Numbered from the stretch's first letter, positions 16,773 through 26,139 are shown. The stretch is 64,000 nucleotides of DNA from JAGLOK01 sp963677605 (GCA_963677605.2 CAXXDX010000007.1:124001-188000), one strand, 5' to 3'. The notes: generated from the sequence alone by a model not told the origin. Numbers and translations are program-made.

Positions 16773-17363
16773 ATGAACCCATACAAGGTATTGGAAATTG
16801 ACGAAAATGCTACTCAGCAGCAGATAAAGGACGCCTACAGAAGGCTTGTTAAAAAATATCATCCCGATAAGTACGTGGACAATCCTTTAAGCTCGCTTGC
16901 GGAAGAGAAAATGCGCGAAATAAATCAGGCATATGATATGCTGACAGGTGCAGGTTCATCATATAAAAACACGGGAAGCTCAAGTTCCTATTCTGGATCG
17001 AGCTCAGGAAGTGCATCTTTTTCAAGAATACGCCAGATGATAAATATGGGACAATACGACCAGGCAATGACTATCCTTGACAACATGTCAAACCGTCCAG
17101 CCGAATGGTATTACCTCAAAGGTGCATGCATGATGGGAAAAGGCTGGTATGCTCAGGCGCAGAATTTCTACAACATGGCCTATCAGATGGAGCCCAACAA
17201 CTCGGAATACCAAAGGGCTGCGACATCCATGTATAATTCCAACCGCAACTTCACAAACCAGACAGGCGGTGGCAATGCGGACATGTGTCAGATATGCTCA
17301 TGCATGCTTTGTTCTGACTGCTGCTGCGAAGCCATGGGCGGCGACTGCATTCCCTGCTGCTGA
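16773..17363 (+). CDS. J-domain protein with cysteine-rich C-terminus
   Basis: 196 residues. Residues 1-62 are a J domain with the HPDK motif (KKYHPDKYVD), which would stimulate an Hsp70 ATPase. A Ser-rich linker (about 66-88) follows, then a helical repeat (IRQMINMGQYDQAMTILDNM... WYYLKGACMMGKGWYAQA) that looks like TPR. The last 27 residues contain ten cysteines (DMCQICSCMLCSDCCC...). True DnaJ zinc fingers (CXXCXGXG) are absent, so this is a specialised class C J protein. AAGGAG precedes the start, and the stop overlaps the start of the next gene (TGATG). Confidence 0.88.
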   Translation: MNPYKVLEIDENATQQQIKDAYRRLVKKYHPDKYVDNPLSSLAEEKMREINQAYDMLTGAGSSYKNTGSSSSYSGSSSGSASFSRIRQMINMGQYDQAMTILDNMSNRPAEWYYLKGACMMGKGWYAQAQNFYNMAYQMEPNNSEYQRAATSMYNSNRNFTNQTGGGNADMCQICSCMLCSDCCCEAMGGDCIPCC

Positions 17364-17881
17364 TGAAAGCGCACAAACTGGCAACAGCAGGTCTTTTAAC
17401 CGCGATTCAGATAATCACTCTTTTAATCGCATACGTAGTTCCAACCATTAAACTTGCTCTGCTTTTTGCGGTGAGCTTGTATCCGGGTATTCTTCTTCAC
17501 ATAGGATTTGACAAAAAAGCCGTCTTTGCTTCATTTGCAGCATCTGCAATTTTATTGGTATTTTTAATCCAGATACCCGAACTGCAGGGCGGATTCATCG
17601 CATTTTTCGGGTGGTATGCTCTGGTTCATGAAGGCACAAAAAAAATGGCTAGGATAAAAAAGCAGTTAATCCGCTGGGCATTGTTTGCAGTTTCAGCAGG
17701 ACTAATGTATCTCGTTGTACGTTTTGTTTTCCCACTGGAGCTAAAATATGAACTGTGGATAATCGCCATAACAGGGGCTGTTGCGTTTATCGCAATGCAG
17801 GCTATATATGAGCTTTGCGTACGGGAAATAATAAGAAGAACCAAAATAAAGTCCATTAACGGCAAAATTACCTTTAAATAA
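17363..17881 (+). CDS. Predicted membrane protein after the J-domain gene
   Basis: 172 residues with about five hydrophobic spans (8-30, 33-48, 52-68, 100-118, 128-150). It starts on the stop codon of the J-domain gene, so translation is coupled, and it likely works with that protein and the DUF5685-like one. The shape (short S-component-like protein with LLTAIQIITLLIAYVVP at the N-terminus) resembles the substrate-specific or ECF-like small membrane proteins, but no binding motif is evident and I cannot assign a family with certainty. Confidence 0.75.
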   Translation: MKAHKLATAGLLTAIQIITLLIAYVVPTIKLALLFAVSLYPGILLHIGFDKKAVFASFAASAILLVFLIQIPELQGGFIAFFGWYALVHEGTKKMARIKKQLIRWALFAVSAGLMYLVVRFVFPLELKYELWIIAITGAVAFIAMQAIYELCVREIIRRTKIKSINGKITFK

Positions 17882-17897
17882 AATTATTTGCAAATTA

Positions 17898-18221
17898 TTG
17901 ATTGATAATTATCTGCAGAAGGAATATCATAATAGTGAAATAATCGTTGAAGAAAAATTCGGCACAGCATTTACTATCCCACGCATGGATCTAGTATTGC
18001 CTCTCGGCGGATTAGCTGTGGCAGTCCTTAGCTTTATTCCGGTTCTCGGACAGCTTTTGGCTCTAGCATATGCAGTAGTTTGCGTTTATGCACTTTTCCT
18101 TCTCTTTAAAAAGTATGTTCCCGAGCAGGCAGTGCTTTATACTGTTCTAAGCTGTGTTTTAGGCTTGTTCGCAATATTCATCTTCATAATAAGAGATAAA
18201 GAACAAGTAGCAGCGGAATAA
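17898..18221 (+). pseudogene. 5'-truncated paralogue of the small membrane protein family
   Basis: The frame can be read from a TTG at 17898 (107 codons) but no ribosome binding site is present there. From about residue 30 it matches the C-terminal two thirds of the two complete paralogues downstream, including YVPEQAVLYTVLS and IRDKE at the end. The first membrane helix and the LAWIPI loop present in the relatives are missing. The break lies right after the end of the preceding gene, as expected from a deletion. It might still yield a small membrane peptide, for example from ATG in RMDLVLP, but a decayed copy is more likely. Confidence 0.55.
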
Positions 18222-18244
18222 CAGATAGTTTTTAGTCAAACTCA

Positions 18245-18278
18245 GCCGGTATCAAAAATGATGCCGGCTTTTATTATA
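18245..18278 (+). terminator. Intrinsic terminator
   Basis: GCCGGTATC pairs with GATGCCGGC around an AAAAAT loop, followed by TTTTATTAT. It ends the DUF5685-J-domain operon including the truncated copy. Confidence 0.8.
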
Positions 18279-18378
18279 CTTCAATAAAACTCTAAAGAAA
18301 CTCTAATCTTCTGATAATAGTTTTAAAGACTTCCAGGCTGTAATATTACGTTGTAGAAAATAATTCGGAGGTAGTTTA

Positions 18379-18861
18379 ATGAATACTTTATTTATATTCA
18401 GTCTGTATAACAACTGGTTTTGGAATGCTTTTCATGGCTTCGGCTTTTTCAGATTTGTTTTTGGAGTAGCTGCATATATATTGCTTTCAATAGGATTATA
18501 CAGGCTTGCGAAAAACCAAAACAACCCAAATGCTTGGCTTGCATGGATTCCAATCGCACAGCTTTATATAGTGGGAAAGATTGTGGGCAGTGTTAATATC
18601 GGCTCACAGAAAATTACGAGGCTTGACATCATTATGCCCGTGTCACCGCTAATAGCCGCTGTATTATACAACGTTAGATACATCGGCACAGGGCTTGGCA
18701 TGCTGGCGTCGCTTACTATTTTTATATTTTTCCTTTATGTGCTGTATCATCTGTACAAAATGTATGTGCCGGAGCAGGCAGTTGCCTATACGCTTTTAAG
18801 CATAGTACTTGCACCGCTTATGATTTTTATCATAAAAGACAAGCACCCCATAGCTGTATAA
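18379..18861 (+). CDS. Small four-helix membrane protein, tandem family member
   Basis: 160 residues with about four hydrophobic spans. It shows LARNKN-type sequence followed by NAWLAWIPIAQLYIVGKI (about 50-67) and KMYVPEQAVAYTLLS (about 128-142). Both motifs recur in the neighbour at 18965 (DVAWLAWIPLADSYIVG, YDPNNTALYTVLS) and the second in the truncated copy. The family is unassigned to me; it resembles uncharacterised clostridial membrane proteins with the same WLAWIP pattern. GGAGG is present before the ATG and strong terminators bracket the gene, so it is monocistronic. Confidence 0.75.
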   Translation: MNTLFIFSLYNNWFWNAFHGFGFFRFVFGVAAYILLSIGLYRLAKNQNNPNAWLAWIPIAQLYIVGKIVGSVNIGSQKITRLDIIMPVSPLIAAVLYNVRYIGTGLGMLASLTIFIFFLYVLYHLYKMYVPEQAVAYTLLSIVLAPLMIFIIKDKHPIAV

Positions 18862-18867
18862 CAGCGA

Positions 18868-18898
18868 AACCCGCTTAGAAAAAGCGGGTTTTTTATTT
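18868..18898 (+). terminator. Intrinsic terminator
   Basis: AACCCGCTT / AAGCGGGTT stem with a 5-base loop and TTTTTTATTT tail, directly after the gene ending at 18861. Confidence 0.9.
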
Positions 18899-18964
18899 AA
18901 AGCTTTATCTTCTTTGAATAAACCTGTATTATTATACTTAAATACTAATATATGGAGACGATAG

Positions 18965-19546
18965 ATGAACATACTTTTTATTTCTTTTATGATTTTCTAT
19001 GTGATATTCGCTGTAATTTTTTTGTTGGTGCCGTATGTGCTCCGCGCGTTGGCTCTTTATACTCTGGCCAAAAATAAAAACATAGACGTTGCATGGCTTG
19101 CGTGGATACCTCTTGCGGATTCATACATTGTCGGTCTTCTGTCCAAAGGTTCTCCCTTTATGAGAAAGAAGTTCCCAAACATTCATATTATATTACCCTC
19201 ATTGTACGGACTGTATGCTATCGTTTATATCGGATACATGATATACTTTTTTACACAGTTTCCAATGTTCAATCCATCTTTTGCATATAATATGTTTGGC
19301 AGTATAATGTTTATAATTTTCTACATAGCTTTTATGCTTTTTGCGCTTTTCGTTTCAGCATCGTATTATTTCACTTTGTATCATGTATATAAATCATATG
19401 ATCCAAATAACACTGCGCTTTATACCGTTTTAAGCATTCTTTTCAAGCTGGGTTTTGTGTTTTTATTCGTTATCCGAAAAAAAGATCCCGCCTTTGCCGA
19501 TGAAGAAGTATCGCAAGAGCTTCCGCCTGCTCAGGACAATTTTTAA
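18965..19546 (+). CDS. Small membrane protein, tandem family member
   Basis: 193 residues, about five hydrophobic spans and a charged C-terminal tail (PAFADEEVSQELPPAQ). It is a paralogue of the gene at 18379 (shared WLAWIP.AD.YIVG and Y.P...ALYTVLSIL followed by F.IRKKD). Function unknown. GGAG precedes the ATG. The tandem arrangement with independent terminators suggests gene duplication with separate expression. Confidence 0.75.
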   Translation: MNILFISFMIFYVIFAVIFLLVPYVLRALALYTLAKNKNIDVAWLAWIPLADSYIVGLLSKGSPFMRKKFPNIHIILPSLYGLYAIVYIGYMIYFFTQFPMFNPSFAYNMFGSIMFIIFYIAFMLFALFVSASYYFTLYHVYKSYDPNNTALYTVLSILFKLGFVFLFVIRKKDPAFADEEVSQELPPAQDNF

Positions 19547-19572
19547 TTCTTAAATATTGATTCATTAAATTC

Positions 19573-19600
19573 AGGCTATACACATCGTATAGCCTTTTTA
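19573..19600 (+). terminator. Intrinsic terminator
   Basis: AGGCTATA / TATAGCCT stem (19573-19580 with 19588-19595) with a T-rich tail. Confidence 0.75.
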
Positions 19601-19695
19601 AATGCCGCCGTTTAGACATATACAAATAACTTGATGTCGTATCGTAAATCATATATCATGGATTTATCACATATATGAGATGGAGAATGTAAATT

Positions 19696-20724
19696 ATGAA
19701 ATCTCTTGTTCTTAAAGAATATAACAATTTTTCCTACGAAGATACTCCTATACCTTCTATAAAAGACATCGAAGTGCTTGTAAAAATAAAAGCTGCAGCT
19801 ATCTGCGGAAGCGATGTGCACGGAATGGACGGAAGCACAGGCAGGCGCATTCCTCCCATCATTATGGGACACGAAGCTTCAGGTGAAATCGCGCGAAAAG
19901 GTGCGCTAATCACAGATTATAACATTGGCGACAGGGTCACGTTCGACTCAACCATATACTGCGGAAAATGCTCCTATTGCAAAGAGGGAAACGTCAACCT
20001 GTGTGACAGCCGAAAAGTACTCGGCGTTTCCTGCGAAGATTATAAGCTAAACGGAGCATTCGCAGAGTACGTTGCCGTACCCCAGCACATTCTTTATAAA
20101 ATACCCGAAGGCGTATCATACGAGAAGGCAGCCATGGCAGAGCCTTTGTCAATTGCGCTGCATGCTGTAAACCTAACCGATATAAAAGTAAACGATACGG
20201 CTATTGTCGTCGGCTCCGGCATGATAGGACTTCTTTTGGTTCAGGTGCTTAAAATTTCCGGATGCACGCGCATAATAGCTGTTGATTTAGATCAGAGCAA
20301 GCTTAAGATGGCCGAAAGCTTCGGTGCAATTGCTGTTAACGCAAAAAGCGATGATGTAGCCGGACAGATACACAAAATCACGGGTGGCAAAGGCGCAGAC
20401 ATTGCATTTGAAGCAGTAGGAATAACTGATACCATTCAAACCGCGATAAATTCTGTTAAAAAAGGCGGAAGTGTAACTCTTGTTGGAAACCTTTCCCCAG
20501 AAATATCACTTCCCTTGCAAAAAATCGTCACAAGGCAGATTAGACTTCAGGGAAGCTGCGCATCCAGCGGAGAATATAACACATGCTTAAGCCTAATCGA
20601 GTCAGGCGAAGTGGATGTCAGCGCGTTTATAAGCGCAACTGCTCCGCTTTCAGAAGGAGCTGAATGGTTTAGGCGACTATACGGCGGCAAAGAAAATCTC
20701 ATGAAAGTAATATTAATACCCTGA
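19696..20724 (+). CDS. Zinc-dependent alcohol/polyol dehydrogenase
   Basis: 342 residues, medium-chain dehydrogenase. The catalytic zinc site begins with AICGSDVHG (about 37) and GHEASGE (about 60); the structural zinc loop has CGKCSYCKEGNVNLC (about 90-104). The NAD-binding Rossmann motif is VVGSGMIGLLLVQ and is followed by VDLDQ, the acidic end of strand 2 that favours NAD over NADP. The overall sequence is nearest to sorbitol/threonine-type dehydrogenases. It lies 18 bases ahead of a second dehydrogenase of the same family, so both may work on related polyols or sugar acids. GGAG is placed before the ATG. Confidence 0.9.
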   Translation: MKSLVLKEYNNFSYEDTPIPSIKDIEVLVKIKAAAICGSDVHGMDGSTGRRIPPIIMGHEASGEIARKGALITDYNIGDRVTFDSTIYCGKCSYCKEGNVNLCDSRKVLGVSCEDYKLNGAFAEYVAVPQHILYKIPEGVSYEKAAMAEPLSIALHAVNLTDIKVNDTAIVVGSGMIGLLLVQVLKISGCTRIIAVDLDQSKLKMAESFGAIAVNAKSDDVAGQIHKITGGKGADIAFEAVGITDTIQTAINSVKKGGSVTLVGNLSPEISLPLQKIVTRQIRLQGSCASSGEYNTCLSLIESGEVDVSAFISATAPLSEGAEWFRRLYGGKENLMKVILIP

Positions 20725-20742
20725 CAATCGATAGGAGATGCT

Positions 20743-21783
20743 ATGAGAGCATTAGTGAAATACGGCAACAAGCCGGGCGAGCTTGAAATAAGAGAAGTTC
20801 CGATTCCCGAAATAGGCGAAAGCGACATACTGCTCCAGACAAAAGCTGCCGGAATCTGCGGATGGGATATAGAGATGTGGCAGCACAAGATGGCAAATCC
20901 CGTGACTGTTCCGGTTATACAGGGTCATGAGTTCTGCGGAGTTGTAAGCCGCGTAGGCAAAAACGTAAACGCTTTCCGTGAAGGCGACCGAGTCGTGTGC
21001 GAAACATCTGCAGTTATATGCGGCAAGTGCTCCATGTGCATTAGCGGCAACTATCACCTCTGCGAAAAAAGGCTTGGTTTCGGCTACGGTGTTGACGGCG
21101 CGTTTACCGATTATGTTAAGGTGCCTGAGCGGTGTCTGCATAGAATGCCTGATAATATAAGTTTTGACCATGCCGCTCTGACAGAACCCGCCTGTGTTGC
21201 GTATCAGACATGCGCTGTGGTAAGCCGCGTCGTACCGGGAAGGCCGGTTCTTATTATAGGCCCCGGACCTGTCGGACTATTCAGCGTGCAGATAGTAAAA
21301 TCAATGGGCGCATATCCTGTTATCGTTGCAGGAACCACACGTTCCACGGCAAGAATGGAAACGGCAAAAAAGCTGGGTGCTGACTATATAATCGATGTAA
21401 AAAAAGAAGATGCTTTAAATAAAGTCATGGAAATTACTAACGGACAGGGCTGCCCTCTCGTAGTTGACGCTGCAGGAAACAGCTCAGCGTTAAAGCTTGC
21501 AGTAGACTCAGTGGCAAGGCTTGGACAGGTAACAAAGGTCGGATGGGGACCTGAACCTGTTGATTTTTCGCTTGATCCGCTGCTGAGAAAAGCAGCCAGC
21601 ATTCAGGGCACATTTTCGCACAACTGGCAGACGTGGGAATCTGTTATCTCAATGATATCATCCGGTATCTTAAATATGGAAGAAATGCTTTCAAAGCGAA
21701 TAAAACTTGACGATTGGCTTGAAACCTTCAAAGAAATCGAAGAGTCGAAAATAATAAAAGCAGTTATTCAGTTTAACCGATAA
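20743..21783 (+). CDS. Zinc-dependent alcohol/polyol dehydrogenase, second copy
   Basis: 346 residues with the same domain order: ICGWDIEMW replaces the usual CGSDxH, so the third-position Ser and Asp are shifted but the first zinc-ligand Cys is kept; GHEFCGVV supplies His and Glu; structural zinc loop CGKCSMCISGNYHLC. The Rossmann motif is IGPGPVGLFSVQIVKSMG. It is clearly diverged from the first copy (not a recent tandem duplicate) and was probably recruited for a different substrate. Ribosome binding site AGGAG. Convergent with the EamA gene, with two bases between the stops. Confidence 0.88.
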   Translation: MRALVKYGNKPGELEIREVPIPEIGESDILLQTKAAGICGWDIEMWQHKMANPVTVPVIQGHEFCGVVSRVGKNVNAFREGDRVVCETSAVICGKCSMCISGNYHLCEKRLGFGYGVDGAFTDYVKVPERCLHRMPDNISFDHAALTEPACVAYQTCAVVSRVVPGRPVLIIGPGPVGLFSVQIVKSMGAYPVIVAGTTRSTARMETAKKLGADYIIDVKKEDALNKVMEITNGQGCPLVVDAAGNSSALKLAVDSVARLGQVTKVGWGPEPVDFSLDPLLRKAASIQGTFSHNWQTWESVISMISSGILNMEEMLSKRIKLDDWLETFKEIEESKIIKAVIQFNR

Positions 21784-21784
21784 C

Positions 21785-22705
21785 CTATTGCTGCAGCTTA
21801 TATTTTGTACGCCTGTTTTCGCGCACAACCATAACAGCTATACCCGAAAGCGTCATTAATCCGCCGATAAGCTCTAAAAGCCCCGGTATGGTACCGAACA
21901 TCAAAAACGCAGCAAGCGATGCGCCAATCGGCTCGCCCAGAAGAACAACAGTCACAAAAAACGCACCGACATAAGGAAGGGACCAGTTTATAAGCGTATG
22001 CCCGAAAAGAGTTGCCGTCACCGAAAGCAAAAAGCAAAGAAGAATTACTTTAGCAGGAACTATAAAGGCTTCACCCATAAAAAACGCGGCTGCCGCCATA
22101 ACAGCAAAGCAGACGGTGTATGTAACTGTTGTGTATCTGCCCAACGAAATCTTTTGCATCGCAAACTTTCCGCAAAGAAGGTACGCTGCCATGAACAGAC
22201 TTCCAAGCGCGGCCATTGTATTCCCGAAAAATGTTCCGCCGAATCCTTCGCCCATTGATGGCGCAACAAGCACAAAGCTTCCTATTATAGCGATAATAAG
22301 CGGCAGTATGACTTTTTTTGAAGGTATCGTTTTATACACAAGGTATGCGCCTATCATCGCAAATATCGGCTGAAGGCTAACAAGCGCCGCAGCCGAAAAA
22401 ACCGTTGTGTTTCCAAGTGCGTAATACCAGCATGTAAAATGAAATGCGAGAAACACACCTGAAAGCAGATTTATTAAATTATGCTTTTTAGTGACTCCTA
22501 CTTCGTTTACCTCTTTTTTCTTTTGCGAGGAGACAAACCATATAAGCGCTGTAATAGGTATTGAAAAAAGCATCCTATACATTCCGACTATAATGGGGGC
22601 TGCTCCGCTTTTAATGGCAAGCGCACCCAAAGGAGCTGAAAACGAAATCCCTATAAGAGACATTATCGTAGCGGCATAAGCAATATTTTGTCTGTTTTTA
22701 ATCAT
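21785..22705 (-). CDS. EamA/DMT-family transporter
   Basis: 306 residues from ATG at 22705; a GTG at 22741 is also in frame but neither has a convincing ribosome binding site. About ten hydrophobic helices arranged as two EamA repeats; the second ends with GGLMTLSGIAVMV. Such proteins export amino acids, nucleotides or other metabolites. Just upstream a six-codon frame MIEFS ends with TAATG overlapping the start at 22705, so reinitiation from a mini-cistron is possible. No neighbouring gene indicates the substrate. Confidence 0.85.
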   Translation of the reverse strand: MIKNRQNIAYAATIMSLIGISFSAPLGALAIKSGAAPIIVGMYRMLFSIPITALIWFVSSQKKKEVNEVGVTKKHNLINLLSGVFLAFHFTCWYYALGNTTVFSAAALVSLQPIFAMIGAYLVYKTIPSKKVILPLIIAIIGSFVLVAPSMGEGFGGTFFGNTMAALGSLFMAAYLLCGKFAMQKISLGRYTTVTYTVCFAVMAAAAFFMGEAFIVPAKVILLCFLLSVTATLFGHTLINWSLPYVGAFFVTVVLLGEPIGASLAAFLMFGTIPGLLELIGGLMTLSGIAVMVVRENRRTKYKLQQ

Positions 22706-22811
22706 TAGGAAAATTCTATCATTCGAAACCTCATTTGTCACTTGTATTTTTAACCATATTTTAAATTTACTGATATGGACATCCTATAATTTAACATGAT
22801 AGAATATCCTC

Positions 22812-23369
22812 ATGTTAAAAGTGGATTTTTCAGATACGTTTTTGCTGATAGCCGCATGTGTGGCTTTTTTTATACTGCTTATTACAAAACGTTATCCTAA
22901 AATAAAAAAACCTGTGGTAATAACAGAGGCTGTACTGTACACAGCGCTTATTCTTTTGCTTACTCTGCAGCCGCTTTTCATTTCATCCTACAAGATATCA
23001 TGGGATGAGATAAAGCTTTACGGCATGCCATGGAACATTAAGCCGTTTTCACTTATTGTTCAGCAGTGGAGAAACGTGCTTTCAGGACAGCGCGGTGCAT
23101 TCCGTCAGTTTTTCGGAAACATAATAATGTTTATGCCTGCGGGGATATTGATGCCGTTTATATTCAAAAAAACAAAGCGCTTTTTATGGGCGCTTCTTGG
23201 TGCATTCTTATTCACATTTTTTATAGAAAGCCTTCAGTTTATGCTTTGTCTTTTCGGGATGTGTCTGCGTTCTTTTGATGTGGATGACCTGATATTAAAT
23301 ACAGTAGGCGCTGTTTTAGGTCACTGCGTATATAAACTGCTTTTTTACAAACACGATAAAATACTATAA
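22812..23369 (+). CDS. VanZ-family membrane protein
   Basis: 185 residues with four to five spans. It carries the VanZ signature: FFGNIIMFMPAGILMPF (about 99-115), FIESLQFML, and RSFDVDDLILNTVGAVLG (about 156-173). VanZ proteins confer low-level teicoplanin or lipid II-directed drug resistance in some hosts, but most members have unknown roles in the envelope. It ends inside the last codons of the convergent glycosyltransferase gene (six-base overlap), so the pair share an end. Confidence 0.88.
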   Translation: MLKVDFSDTFLLIAACVAFFILLITKRYPKIKKPVVITEAVLYTALILLLTLQPLFISSYKISWDEIKLYGMPWNIKPFSLIVQQWRNVLSGQRGAFRQFFGNIIMFMPAGILMPFIFKKTKRFLWALLGAFLFTFFIESLQFMLCLFGMCLRSFDVDDLILNTVGAVLGHCVYKLLFYKHDKIL

Positions 23370-24563
23370 ATTTTCTTTTATAAAATCCGTTATCTTTTCA
23401 GCCTGAACTATATTGTTTTTGTGTTCAGCCGCAAACACTTTTGCTTTTTTGCCCTTTTCATGAAGCTCTTTTTTGTCTTTTGACAGAATTTCTTTTAAAG
23501 CTTTTGCAAATCCTTCCGAGCTTTCGTCTTGTGCGATATAAACATAGTCCAAATATTCATCCGGCATTCCGGGAAGCATGCATGCAAGTACCGGCGTTCC
23601 CGACATCATATATTCCATGTTTTTGCTGGGGAAAGAGTATTTCGTAAATTCTTCCGTTGAAGGACGCGGATTTACAAGAAGTGTGGATTTTATCTCATGC
23701 GCTACTATTTCGCTGTTTGGCGCAACTCCGAAGTATTTTACTTTATCCTTTTTAAGTGAATTAAGCCAGCCTTCCATCTCGCCGTTTCCGAAAAGCCATA
23801 GCTCTGTGTCAGGAATATCTGCTTTAACAAATCCATCTACGAGGTTTTTAACACCGTATTTTTCAAAAAGTGCTCCCGCATAGAAAACAACCTGAGGCGA
23901 ATATTTTTCTTCGATATTATTTTCAATTTCAGCCATTGTGCTGTCCGTCATGCCTTCAATTACAGCATACGGCCTTTTCTGTGGATTAACAACATCGCTC
24001 ATCGCTTCGGTCAGTAGGATATACATGTCATACTGTGTCATCTTTTCATAAGTAGATTTTGAGTATATTGAATACAGCTTGGATTTTATCCCGCTCTGCT
24101 TTTTTGCCACGTTCATAAGCTGAGGAATGTCAGTTACCAGCGCCGCACACTTTATGCCAAGCTTTTTTGCCGAAGAAAGAGCTGCAGCGGACAAGGTGGG
24201 CGACAGTGCATAACAAATTATAATGCGTTCTTTTCCTTTAGTGCGTTTTGCCCATGCACGAATTTTGCGCTTTGCATTCGCTTTTACAAACATCTGCTTT
24301 ATCACTGGAAGACTGCAAAAGCCTGTATATTCATAGTTTATTCCATTTTCATCTTCGGACTCGTTTTTAAAAAAAAGTTTTTTCGATGTGGAATATGTTG
24401 CAGGCGGTGCACAAAGCGCGTAAACCGAATTATTTTCCGCAAACCCTCGCAGCAGCATCTCGTTGAATTTCTGCACCTGCTGACCGGGCTTTATGACACT
24501 CATATCATAGAGAGTTTTAAAATATTTCTGCGAGGTCGTGTTTGAAATATAAAGTATCTCCAT
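23364..24563 (-). CDS. Glycosyltransferase (GT-B fold, family 4 type)
   Basis: 399 residues from ATG at 24563, chosen for GAGG eight bases upstream; the stop of the flippase gene lies directly before it. The N-terminal domain starts MEILYISNTTSQKYF. The C-terminal nucleotide-sugar domain shows VVFYAGALFEKYGVKNLVDGF (split here as about 225-245), LWLFGNGE, and SFPSKNMEYMMSGTPVLACM with the EX7E-like acidic residues of family 4. It should add a hexose to a lipid-linked repeat unit at the inner membrane face. Last gene of the polysaccharide operon. Confidence 0.88.
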   Translation of the reverse strand: MEILYISNTTSQKYFKTLYDMSVIKPGQQVQKFNEMLLRGFAENNSVYALCAPPATYSTSKKLFFKNESEDENGINYEYTGFCSLPVIKQMFVKANAKRKIRAWAKRTKGKERIIICYALSPTLSAAALSSAKKLGIKCAALVTDIPQLMNVAKKQSGIKSKLYSIYSKSTYEKMTQYDMYILLTEAMSDVVNPQKRPYAVIEGMTDSTMAEIENNIEEKYSPQVVFYAGALFEKYGVKNLVDGFVKADIPDTELWLFGNGEMEGWLNSLKKDKVKYFGVAPNSEIVAHEIKSTLLVNPRPSTEEFTKYSFPSKNMEYMMSGTPVLACMLPGMPDEYLDYVYIAQDESSEGFAKALKEILSKDKKELHEKGKKAKVFAAEHKNNIVQAEKITDFIKENL

Positions 24564-24564
24564 C

Positions 24565-26139
24565 CTACACACCTCTTCTCAAAACTTTTCTGTACACTTT
24601 TTTAACCATGTCTTTTTCGTATGAGTTCATGCCCATGAGCCACATTACTGCAAAGTATATAACAAGATATATTACGCAGCAAAGTATCAAATTCCACCAG
24701 CTGTCAGGCACTGCAACAAACCTAAGAATAAGATATCCAAACCCTGATGATATCAGCATAGGTACTCCAAGACGCAAAACGCAGTCTTTAAAGAACCTGC
24801 CTATCTTAAGCCCTATTGCCCTTGAATAGTAAATGTTAATAATTATTCCGTTGCCCAGCAAGAGAGCAATTGCCGTTGCTATGCTTGCGCCTACTATACC
24901 AAAACTTTTTACAAGCACAATGGTAAGACCGATGTTGAGCACTGCTATTATAAAATAGACAGTTGAGCGGAAGTGATGTTTGTTTTTCGCAACAAGCATG
25001 GATATACCAGTGTTTTGAATAAGGGGCAGCGTCAATGGCACAAGTATAATACAGCCTATGTAAAACATGTTAAGCATCTGCGTGTCAGTATATGCATCCT
25101 GTCCGCCCAGCCAGCTTAAAAGCAAATTCTGCCCAAATAGAAGATATCCGGTAAGAATTACACCGAGTATTAAAAACTGAATGCGCCCGACACGTATCAT
25201 AAGGTCAGTCAAGTCATCACCCGACGCTTTGTTTGATACCATCTGCGTGATACGGGGAAGGAATACTTCGGATATTGATGTTGAAAACTGCATGAATATT
25301 ACTACAAGCCTCATAACAGCCGACACAACATATGCAGAAGCAAAACCCATTAAGCCGAATATTATAAGCTGATCCACCTTCCAGAAAATCTGGTCATACA
25401 CCATGGTAAGAAATATCGGAAGCGAGAATATAATAAGCTCTTTTACAAAAGGCATTTTGAATTTTTCGATCTTTATTTTCTGCTTCATTTTAAGCTGAAC
25501 ATAAAGCATATTTACAATCAGCATACTGATATTTGCAACCAAATCTATCACAGCGATGGTAAGAACACCAAATTTTAGGCTGATAAATATAATTATAAGA
25601 ATAAAGCGCATTACAACACGCAGGATATTTAGCAGCCGCGGAAGAGTGAATTTTTCATATCCGTTCATCGTAGCGGAGAATGTTCGAAGCGGAAGAGACA
25701 GCGCAATGTTTGCAAGCAGTATCAAAAACATGGTCTTTGCTGTGCTTATATTTGAAAAATCAAATCCTTCTTTTCCCTGAAATGCACTGAGTGATTTTAT
25801 AATAGGCTCTAGGTTAAACCATAATACAGCACCAATTGCCAGAACAACTACAGCAAACACCGAATATATAACAAGGCAATGCCCAAGAAGGTTTGCAGTT
25901 TTTTCTTGTTTATTTTCCGCCCTGTATTTTGAAATATACCGTGTGATTGTGGAGTTAACGCCGAAATCTAAAACTGCCATATAGCCGGCTAACGCACCGA
26001 TGGTTTCGTATATTCCCATCTGTGTTGAGCCGAGCTTTCCAAGCAGGAAAGGTGCAAGAACAAATCCCAATGCATTGGCTATGATTGTCAATGCATATGA
26101 CAGACTGGCGCCTATTTTAAGTTCATTCTTCTTGCTCAA
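24565..26139 (-). CDS. Oligosaccharide flippase (Wzx-like)
   Basis: 524 residues with about 14 membrane helices in the MATE/MVF arrangement used by lipid-linked oligosaccharide flippases. The N-terminus SLSYALTIIANALGFVLAPF and LDFGVNSTITRYISKYRAE (about 57-75) are typical of Polysacc_synt proteins. It overlaps the pyruvyltransferase gene by four bases (ATGA). It would turn lipid-linked repeat units over to the outer face. No Wzy-like polymerase is visible in this cluster, so the product may be short or polymerised elsewhere. Confidence 0.9.
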   Translation of the reverse strand: MSKKNELKIGASLSYALTIIANALGFVLAPFLLGKLGSTQMGIYETIGALAGYMAVLDFGVNSTITRYISKYRAENKQEKTANLLGHCLVIYSVFAVVVLAIGAVLWFNLEPIIKSLSAFQGKEGFDFSNISTAKTMFLILLANIALSLPLRTFSATMNGYEKFTLPRLLNILRVVMRFILIIIFISLKFGVLTIAVIDLVANISMLIVNMLYVQLKMKQKIKIEKFKMPFVKELIIFSLPIFLTMVYDQIFWKVDQLIIFGLMGFASAYVVSAVMRLVVIFMQFSTSISEVFLPRITQMVSNKASGDDLTDLMIRVGRIQFLILGVILTGYLLFGQNLLLSWLGGQDAYTDTQMLNMFYIGCIILVPLTLPLIQNTGISMLVAKNKHHFRSTVYFIIAVLNIGLTIVLVKSFGIVGASIATAIALLLGNGIIINIYYSRAIGLKIGRFFKDCVLRLGVPMLISSGFGYLILRFVAVPDSWWNLILCCVIYLVIYFAVMWLMGMNSYEKDMVKKVYRKVLRRGV

